From Smithellaceae bacterium (GTDB lineage: Bacteria > Desulfobacterota > Syntrophia > Syntrophales > Smithellaceae): a stretch of 14,451 nt of DNA. The stretch lies in the NCBI GenBank assembly GCA_028701435.1, contig JAQVQT010000006.1, positions 10,790-25,240 of the forward strand, read 5' to 3'. Positions 7,504 through 14,451 of the stretch are shown here, one piece after another. The translations under genes were made by a program, and so were the position numbers. The stretch's first letter is position 1, and each line of letters opens with the position of its first letter. The notes under the pieces were generated by a model. That model did no database searches. It was given only the letters and a program-made list of their open reading frames with translations, and was not told where the DNA came from.

Positions 7504-7524
7504 GCGGTTAGTGAAATTAACCGC
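7504..7524. repeat. Small stem-loop (GCGGTTA-7-TAACCGC)
   Basis: Perfect 7-bp arms at 7504-7510 and 7518-7524 flank a 7-nt loop. On the minus strand it would lie about 36-56 nt into the predicted sigma-54 transcript, followed about ten bases later by CCCCCTTTTTT. It might pause or attenuate transcription, but the T-run is too distant for a standard terminator. Confidence 0.4.
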
Positions 7525-7535
7525 ATTGATTGTAT

Positions 7536-7564
7536 TTGGTTCAGCCAATCTTGATTTCTATAAA
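7536..7564 (+). promoter_or_regulatory. Weak candidate sigma-70-type promoter for the activator gene
   Basis: TTGGTT (7536-7541) and TATAAA (7559-7564) are separated by 17 bp. The -10 is good, the -35 poor. It would overlap the start site of the opposing sigma-54 promoter and leave a 5' leader of about 165 nt containing the TGAGACA array. AT-rich DNA yields such matches by chance. Confidence 0.25.
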
Positions 7565-7570
7565 ATGACT

Positions 7571-7586
7571 AGCATTCAGTGTGCCA
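7571..7586 (-). promoter_or_regulatory. Sigma-54 (-24/-12) promoter facing the acyl-CoA dehydrogenase operon
   Basis: Read on the minus strand the site is TGGCACACTGAATGCT. Against the known consensus TGGCACG-N4-TTGCW it has a perfect TGGCAC -24 block, ATGCT in the -12 block (one mismatch) and the obligatory GG-N10-GC spacing. The predicted start is near 7560, giving a leader of about 506 nt to the ATG at 7054. The divergent neighbour is itself a sigma-54 activator with a GAFTGS motif, the expected arrangement for an activator and its target. The match is direct from sequence; activity is inferred. Confidence 0.75.
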
Positions 7587-7665
7587 ATTCTTTAATAATT
7601 TTATATCGTTGATTTATTTCAAGTATTTTAAATTATTTCTGGATTTTTGTATCAAAAAATGCTTT

Positions 7666-7712
7666 AAGGTTGTCTCACTGAGACATTATTGAGACATTCG
7701 TGAGACAACCTT
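7666..7712. promoter_or_regulatory. Array of TGAGACA half-sites; probable enhancer/operator for the sigma-54 activator
   Basis: One TGTCTCA (7671-7677) is followed by three TGAGACA (7679-7685, 7690-7696, 7701-7707), the last three spaced exactly 11 bp apart, about one helical turn. The first two form the 15-bp palindrome TGTCTCACTGAGACA. The whole array is enclosed by perfect 13-bp arms, AAGGTTGTCTCAC and GTGAGACAACCTT. Relative to the predicted minus-strand start it covers about -106 to -152, where upstream activating sequences for sigma-54 activators usually lie. It also lies 27-73 bp before the activator's own ATG, so autoregulation is possible. The binding protein is inferred. Confidence 0.7.
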
Positions 7713-7720
7713 CAGGTTGT
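7705..7720. promoter_or_regulatory. Palindrome ACAACCT-TC-AGGTTGT overlapping the end of the TGAGACA array
   Basis: Perfect 7-bp arms are separated by two bases. The AGGTTGT word also occurs in the left arm of the array (7667-7673), so it appears three times within 55 bp. It ends about 18 bases before the activator start codon, next to the purine-rich ribosome site. It could be a further operator; the two-base loop makes an RNA hairpin less likely. Confidence 0.4.
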
Positions 7721-7738
7721 TAAGGGCAGGGGTGCAAC

Positions 7739-9752
<2,014 letters not shown>

Positions 9753-9766
<14 letters not shown>

Positions 9767-10781
9767 CGGGCCAGGACGCCTCGCCCAGGGCCATACGGCA
9801 CAGGTCGGTGATGAATATTTTCGGCAAACCGGCTTTTGCGGTTGGGGCGCCGAGCACGACATCGCACATGGGACAGATGGTGATCATGGCTTCGGCGCGG
9901 TTGTCCATCGCGTCTTGTATGTTGTCGTTCTGAATCTTTGCCGCCAGTTCCCGGTTGACGGCGAGCGCCGGTCCGCCGCAGCACAGGGCGTCCACTCCTT
10001 CGTATTTTCTCGATACGCGTTTTACGCCGATGAGATTGAAAATTTCGTCCAGCCAGGCATCCTGATGAGGAATCCAACGGACGGCGCAGTTGGGCTGATA
10101 GGCGATCTTCCGGTTCAGCGGCGTGATGTCGCCCGCGTTGTTTTTCAGGTAGTCGAGCAGGTATTCGAACAGGTGCAGGTACCGGTAGGGGACGTCAATG
10201 CCCAGCTCCTTCGCTTTGACATGGGCCAGAACATATCCTTCGTTGTGAAGGTAAACGATGTCTTTGCCGAACGCGGCCAGTCCTTCAATCACTTTTTGAG
10301 CATACCGTGCGGCAAGGCTCGCACCGCCCATGTGGCACAGCCCGACCAAGGAAACGAAACTGACTCCACGGACGACGGTCATGCCTTTGAACATCCGGCT
10401 TTCCACCGTGCCGTCCGGAAACTGTTTGATGCTGAAGGAGTCCAGGGACAAAACGGGCTTGTCGGCGTCTCCCTGGAGGATTCGGTTCGGTCCGCCTTCT
10501 GCAAAGCCCTTGATGACGGCATCCGTAAAAGGTTTGAAGCCCGCGACAATCGGACTGGCCCCGGTCTTCTCCTGCATGCGGTAGATGAGATCGGCCGGAT
10601 CGGCGCCGGTCGGGCAGGTTTGAACACAGGCGTTGCAGGTAATGCAGGCCTCCAGAATATCCGCCGCCTTGCCTTCCATGAGAAGCTTTATTTCGCGTGC
10701 GGCCCTTTCCCTGTCGTAATCGACATAGCGGCACCTGACCAGACAATCGCCGCATAAATCACATTTTGAAGCATCCCACAT
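9753..10781 (-). CDS. Fe-S oxidoreductase with two 4Fe-4S motifs and a CCG domain (HdrD/GlpC-like)
   Basis: The 342-residue protein starts with two ferredoxin-type motifs, CxxCxxCxxxC at C7-C17 and CxxCxxCxxxCP at C46-C56. The C-terminal half carries one complete CCG motif, C232-X34-CC-X34-CxxC (C303, C306), which in heterodisulfide reductase-type proteins holds a special cubane or noncubane cluster. The expected first CCG repeat (GLCHMGG to about LHLFEYLLDYL) keeps only one cysteine and looks degenerate. No flavin or membrane segment is seen, so it is probably an electron-transfer subunit, perhaps accepting electrons from the co-transcribed molybdopterin enzyme or from acyl-CoA oxidation. 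Two adjacent ATGs exist; GAGGT is better spaced for 10781 than for 10784. It is the last gene of its operon, 26-29 bp after DUF169, and its 3' end overlaps the sigma-54 activator by 14 bp. Confidence 0.9.
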
Positions 10782-10810
10782 CATTGCACCTCATTTATTT
10801 TTCCCGGTGG

Positions 10811-11518
10811 TTAGGCGTTTTTCGGAATTTCGAGGAAGGGCGGCAGGTTCGGACGGTGCCGCACATCCGTCAGGACTGGATAGCGGAATCCGGCCGCGTG
10901 CGTATCCGCCAGCGCCTTCATCACCAAAGCGATTTTATTTTTCGGGATCGTGAAGATGAGTTCGTCATCGTTCGTGGAAGCATAGACCCTGGTTCCGCCC
11001 GAGGGAAGGATAAACTGGCTCAGATCCGTTTTGATCGTACGCGCCACAATGTCTCCGCAGCTTGCCATGCCGCTCGGCAGCGTCGGAGCGATGCCGCCGC
11101 CTCCGTTGGCGGCAGACTGCGCCAGGCGCATCGCCTGGGCGGAGTTGACGAACAGACAGATCAGGTCCGGCTCGAAATCGGCCCGGTCGATGGGCGCCGA
11201 CACCATATAGGCGTATTGGCCCGGCTCATGATTTTTTGAATCGTCGCCCAGACCTCCCTGCGGAGGATGATCCATAAATCCCATGGCGATATGGCCTCCA
11301 ATGCAGCACTGATCTTCTTTGCCGACGGCGACAACCATGCCGTGTCGCCGGGAGAGAGCCCAGGCCTGGCAAAGCGCAATGGGGTAGCCCAGATCCCTGA
11401 CGGGGACTTTAACCCTGGACGGGAGCGCTTCCTGCGCCGTAAAAAGTTTAACGGCGACGGGATTTGTCTGCGGCCGGATGTACGTGTTCAGCGTTTCATT
11501 AACTTTCTTCAGGTCCAT
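10811..11518 (-). CDS. DUF169 domain-containing protein
   Basis: The 235-residue protein matches the DUF169 pattern: RPQTNPVAVKLF near the N-terminus, IALCQAWALSRRHG at about 47-60, EDQCCIGGHIAMGF at about 68-81, a central DLICLFVNSAQAMRLAQ and GMASCGDIVARTI at about 150-162. The conserved cysteines in these segments suggest metal or cofactor binding, but the biochemical function of the family is not established. DUF169 proteins are frequent in strict anaerobes and archaea, often near redox enzymes. A GGAGG box six bases before the ATG supports the start. It lies between the crotonase gene (16 bp) and the Fe-S oxidoreductase (26-29 bp), in the same orientation, so all are probably one transcript. 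Confidence 0.87.
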   Translation of the reverse strand: MDLKKVNETLNTYIRPQTNPVAVKLFTAQEALPSRVKVPVRDLGYPIALCQAWALSRRHGMVVAVGKEDQCCIGGHIAMGFMDHPPQGGLGDDSKNHEPGQYAYMVSAPIDRADFEPDLICLFVNSAQAMRLAQSAANGGGGIAPTLPSGMASCGDIVARTIKTDLSQFILPSGGTRVYASTNDDELIFTIPKNKIALVMKALADTHAAGFRYPVLTDVRHRPNLPPFLEIPKNA

Positions 11519-11534
11519 GCCTTCCTCCTTTTTT

Positions 11535-12338
11535 TCAAACCGGGTCTTTGAATTTTGGCGGCTGCTTGGTGAAGTTTGCGTTCATCGCCTCCAACTGGTT
11601 GGGACTTCCCATGATCGTCATCATCAGCTCGGATTCCATCATCAGGCCCCTGGCGGAATCTCCATGCCAGGCTTCATGGATCAACTTTTTCGCGGCGCGC
11701 ACGGCATCGGGGTTTTTGGACGCGATTTCCCGGGCCAGGACCATAGCCTCCTCATGGGGCTTTTCACAAACATGCGTCACCAGATGCAACCGTCCCGCTT
11801 CTTCTCCTTTGATGACTTTGCCCGTAAAGATCAGTTCCTTGGCCACGTCCATCGACACGAAATCACGGATGGTCTGAGTGACGCTCATATCCGGAATCAA
11901 TCCCCATTTCATTTCCATGAGCGAGAACTTGGCATCGGGAGTGCTGAAGCGAATATCCGCGCCCATGGCGATCTGGAAACCGCCGCCCAGCGCAACGCCG
12001 TGAATGGCCGCGATCACCGGAACGGGAAGCTCTTTCCATCCGTAGCCGATATGCTGATAGATGTTCGTCATCCGGTTCTGATAACGCTCCGTCAGATTGG
12101 GAAACTTGTTTTCTCCGGACAGGAGAGCCGCGAAGTTCTCGACATCCAGCCCGGCGCAGAAGCTCTTCCCTTCGCCGGAGATGACAACGACCCGGACGCC
12201 GGGCTCCTTTGCCAGCCGGTTGATGGCATCGGCCATGGCGTCAATCATGTCAAAGCTCAAAGCATTATATTTTTCGGGTCGGTTGAAGCGGACATCCGCG
12301 ATGTGGTCGGCAATGTTGATTTTTACCAGTTCACTCAT
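11535..12338 (-). CDS. Crotonase / enoyl-CoA hydratase family protein
   Basis: The 267-residue length is typical of single-domain crotonases. Visible are RPEKYNALSFDM, the first oxyanion-hole segment GKSFCAGLDVENF (about 57-69), and the second, HGVALGGGFQIAMGADIRF (113-131). The residue matching the hydratase catalytic Glu144 (rat numbering) is Q122, while E142 matches Glu164. D150 in GLIPDM lies eight residues after E142, as Asp204 does after Glu196 in dienoyl-CoA isomerase. True hydratase activity is therefore doubtful; isomerase, hydrolase or another crotonase reaction is possible. AAGGAG is better spaced for the second of two adjacent ATGs (12338) than for 12341; an upstream in-frame ATG at 12380 would overlap the preceding gene. 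It follows the molybdopterin oxidoreductase by 13 bp. Confidence 0.9.
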   Translation of the reverse strand: MSELVKINIADHIADVRFNRPEKYNALSFDMIDAMADAINRLAKEPGVRVVVISGEGKSFCAGLDVENFAALLSGENKFPNLTERYQNRMTNIYQHIGYGWKELPVPVIAAIHGVALGGGFQIAMGADIRFSTPDAKFSLMEMKWGLIPDMSVTQTIRDFVSMDVAKELIFTGKVIKGEEAGRLHLVTHVCEKPHEEAMVLAREIASKNPDAVRAAKKLIHEAWHGDSARGLMMESELMMTIMGSPNQLEAMNANFTKQPPKFKDPV

Positions 12339-12351
12339 CATGTCTCCTTTC

Positions 12352-14451
12352 TCATGCAGGTTCCACCCGGCAGGGCACAAATCGATGCATCGGCGTTCCG
12401 AACTGGTCGCGGTGCGTGTTTTTGGTCAGGCGGTTGACGTTGGCGCCGTATTTTACTCCATTGTAAATCATGCCGAATCCATGAGGAATGACCACGTGGC
12501 CTTTGTGCGCGGTGTCCGTGATTTCCAGTTCAATCTCTTCCGTGCCGGCTTCCGTGATGACCCGCACCTGCTCTGTGTCTTTCAGATTCAAGGCGGCCGC
12601 GTCTTCCGGATGCATGGCCAGCGTGCAAGCGCGCTTGCCTTGGTTCCAGGCGGGATCGCGCATGAGTGTATTGGCGTTCTTGTCGATGTGACGGCCCGCC
12701 ATGAGGATGAGCGGAAACTCTGGGGGCAGAACCAGGGTCTCTTCTTCCCGCGCCGCTTCGATTGCTTTTAACTCATCGAGCAGTTCGGGGATGAACAGAT
12801 TAATTTTGCCGTCTTCGGTTTTGACCTCGGCAAAGTTGTTTTCCGGATCGATTTTTCCCGCCCAGACGCCTTCGGGATGGTCGAGAATCTGCCCAAAGAG
12901 TTCTTCGCCTAAACCGGGGCCGGATGTAAAGCCCGCGCGAATGGCATTCTTGTAAAGCGATTTGGGGGCGGCCAGCAGCATACCCCAAAGCGCCGCCAGG
13001 TGAACGGAGCCCAGGGCTTTGCCCAGTGTCTTTCCCAGAATAAAAGGCATGGCTTTCAGGGCTTTCGGTTCCGTCATCGCATATTCCATCAGCGCTTTGC
13101 CAAAGGTGGCGCGGTCCGCGTAAGCCGCTTGATAAAGGCTTTCGGGAATCGGCGGGATCAATCCCAGTTTGTCGGCAAGCCGCAAATGAATTTCGCCCAG
13201 TTCCAGCGGCTCTCCCTCGGGTTCGATGATGGGACGCCGCATCTGAAAGTATATGCCGGGATAGGTCATCGGGAAAAACGTGCCGTCCCAGGATTCGTAG
13301 CCGGTGCGGGAAGGCAGGACGTAATGGGAAAGGGCGGCGGTTTCCGTCATGGCGACTTCCCCGGTCACCAGAAGGTCCAGGTGTTGAAATGCCTTTTCAT
13401 ACGCCGTTGTGTCCGCATACGAGCGCAGCGGGTTGGATTGTGTGACGATCACGGCTCTCAATCGCTCGGGATGATCCGACAGAATTTCTTCCGGCATGAC
13501 ATTAGGCGGAAAGGAACCGCAGACCGGAAAGGAATTGGTGGCGACCGTGCGCCAGATTTTGGGATCTCTTTCATCCGTATGCGGCCCGATGGGCATCAGG
13601 TGACCGTTAATGACGTTGCCCCCGGGAGAACAGAGTCTGCCGCAGATCGCCTGGAGAATCACAATCAGGTAAGAATTCAGACCGCTGTGGCGTCCCATGA
13701 AAAGGCCCAGATCATAGCGCAGCGATGATTTGCGCGTCGCATAAAGGCGTGTAACTTCAAGGACTTGATCGAAGTCCAGACCGCAGGTCTTCACGGCGGC
13801 GCGCGCGTCAAAGTTTTCAAAGCAGGATTTCACCGAATCGAAGCCCGATGTATGGTCGGCGAGATACTCCTTATTTTCCCAGCCTTCTTTCAGAATGATC
13901 GAAATCATGGCTTTGAGCAGCAGGGCGTCCGTACCGGGGCGGATGGGCAGATGGATGTCGGCGAGCTTTGCCGTCTCGGTTTTACGCGGATCGACCACAA
14001 TCAGCATTTTATCTTTGTCTTTGGAGAGGCGCTGGAGCTGACGGGGAGCCTGCGGAATCTGATGGCTCTGCATGCCGTTCCAGCCGAAGACCAGAAGGAG
14101 GTCCGTGTTGTTCACATCCGGCTGATCATGGAGGTACTGCTTCCCGTGTGTTCGCCCGCAAACCCAGAAGGCGCCGGAAAATTCCTGCGCCAGCGCGCTG
14201 TACTGATACTGAGAGCCCAGGCTCCGCATCAGACGCACGCCGAAAGCCGCTTCGAAATGACAGCCCTGTCCGCCGCCGCCCATGTAGGCAAAGGCGCGGG
14301 GACCGTATTGGTCGATAATGCCTTTGAGCTTCGCTGCGATTTCATCGATGGCCTGGTCCCAGGAGATCCGCTCGAATTTGTCCCCGACTTTTTTCAAGGG
14401 ATATTTCAGGCGGTCGGCGTTGTGCTGGTGATAGGCGACGTTCAGGCCCTT
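12352..14451 (-). CDS. Molybdopterin-dependent oxidoreductase large subunit, 5' partial
   Basis: The frame is open to the window edge; 699 residues are visible and perhaps 40-60 N-terminal residues, normally including a Cys-rich 4Fe-4S motif, are missing. The visible start (NADRLKYPLKKVGDKF, then ERISWDQAIDEIA) is classic for the DMSO reductase superfamily. Further hallmarks are AYMGGGGQGCH, DLLLVFGWNGMQSHQ, VVDPRKTETAKLADIHLPIRPGTDALL, GLFMGRHSGL, ICGRLCSPGGNVI and TGEVAMTETAALSHYVLP. The last 115 residues form the molybdopterin dinucleotide-binding domain (ILMAGRHIDKN, AMHPEDAAALNLKD, NRLTKNTHRDQFGTPMHR). The enzyme type (formate dehydrogenase, BisC-like reductase or other) cannot be settled; a candidate Mo ligand region is QEFSGAFWVCGRTHG. 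No Tat signal can be judged. It is the upstream-most visible gene of the minus-strand operon with crotonase, DUF169 and Fe-S genes. Confidence 0.92.
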   Translation of the reverse strand, partial: KGLNVAYHQHNADRLKYPLKKVGDKFERISWDQAIDEIAAKLKGIIDQYGPRAFAYMGGGGQGCHFEAAFGVRLMRSLGSQYQYSALAQEFSGAFWVCGRTHGKQYLHDQPDVNNTDLLLVFGWNGMQSHQIPQAPRQLQRLSKDKDKMLIVVDPRKTETAKLADIHLPIRPGTDALLLKAMISIILKEGWENKEYLADHTSGFDSVKSCFENFDARAAVKTCGLDFDQVLEVTRLYATRKSSLRYDLGLFMGRHSGLNSYLIVILQAICGRLCSPGGNVINGHLMPIGPHTDERDPKIWRTVATNSFPVCGSFPPNVMPEEILSDHPERLRAVIVTQSNPLRSYADTTAYEKAFQHLDLLVTGEVAMTETAALSHYVLPSRTGYESWDGTFFPMTYPGIYFQMRRPIIEPEGEPLELGEIHLRLADKLGLIPPIPESLYQAAYADRATFGKALMEYAMTEPKALKAMPFILGKTLGKALGSVHLAALWGMLLAAPKSLYKNAIRAGFTSGPGLGEELFGQILDHPEGVWAGKIDPENNFAEVKTEDGKINLFIPELLDELKAIEAAREEETLVLPPEFPLILMAGRHIDKNANTLMRDPAWNQGKRACTLAMHPEDAAALNLKDTEQVRVITEAGTEEIELEITDTAHKGHVVIPHGFGMIYNGVKYGANVNRLTKNTHRDQFGTPMHRFVPCRVEPA

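Larger units (their letters stand above)
7055..7738. other. 684-bp noncoding divergent region: control elements plus a cluster of short repeats
   Basis: No convincing gene was found here on either strand. The half nearest the activator gene (about 7525-7670) is strikingly AT-rich against the GC-rich genes around it and holds the sigma-54 promoter and TGAGACA array. The half nearest the operon (about 7190-7500) holds a heptamer tandem repeat, two related palindromes, a long-arm inverted repeat and CCCTCTCCCCCTT/AAAAAAGGGGGATT segments that look like fragments of dispersed repeats. If the sigma-54 promoter drives the minus-strand operon, this half is its untranslated leader of about 500 nt. The last 140 bp before the operon (7055-7190) contain only weak promoter-like matches. 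Confidence 0.75.

Overview
The window looks like a chromosomal segment of a GC-rich anaerobic bacterium, most likely a sulfate-reducing or syntrophic Desulfobacterota (former Deltaproteobacteria). This is inferred from content, not from a marker gene: acyl-CoA dehydrogenase, crotonase, molybdopterin oxidoreductase, a CCG-type Fe-S protein, a DUF169 protein, a sigma-54 activator, and noncoding DNA rich in short dispersed repeats of a kind common in that phylum. No tRNA, rRNA, insertion sequence, integrase or CRISPR array was seen.

The layout has four blocks. (1) Bases 1-4551, plus strand: a tight trehalose cluster with a GH15 hydrolase (5' end outside the window), a trehalose-6-phosphate synthase carrying an N-terminal two-helix membrane sensor module, and trehalose-6-phosphate phosphatase. 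(2) Bases 4573-7054, minus strand: a four-gene operon transcribed as 116-aa unknown protein, SnoaL-like protein, XRE-cupin regulator, acyl-CoA dehydrogenase. (3) Bases 7055-9766: a 684-bp noncoding region followed by a plus-strand sigma-54-dependent activator (GAF-like, PAS, AAA+, Fis HTH). (4) Bases 9753-14451, minus strand: a second four-gene operon transcribed as molybdopterin oxidoreductase (5' end outside the window), crotonase, DUF169 protein, Fe-S/CCG oxidoreductase. Its last gene overlaps the 3' end of the activator tail to tail by 14 bp.

The most interesting part is the noncoding region. It contains a very good sigma-54 promoter on the minus strand (TGGCACACTGAATGCT, 7571-7586) pointing at block 2. 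About 106-152 bp upstream of the predicted start site lies an array of four TGAGACA half-sites, three of them spaced exactly 11 bp apart, enclosed by 13-bp perfect inverted arms (7666-7712). Activator gene, enhancer-like array and promoter together form a plausible self-contained control circuit for the acyl-CoA dehydrogenase operon. Between promoter and first gene lies a leader of about 500 nt packed with repeats: a 7-bp tandem repeat, two related palindromes and other inverted repeats.

In block 1 the synthase and phosphatase would make trehalose from UDP-glucose and glucose-6-phosphate, and the GH15 enzyme may hydrolyse trehalose or another alpha-glucoside. Blocks 2 and 4 suggest oxidation of an unidentified acyl-CoA substrate, with redox proteins supplied by block 4. 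The substrate cannot be read from the sequence.
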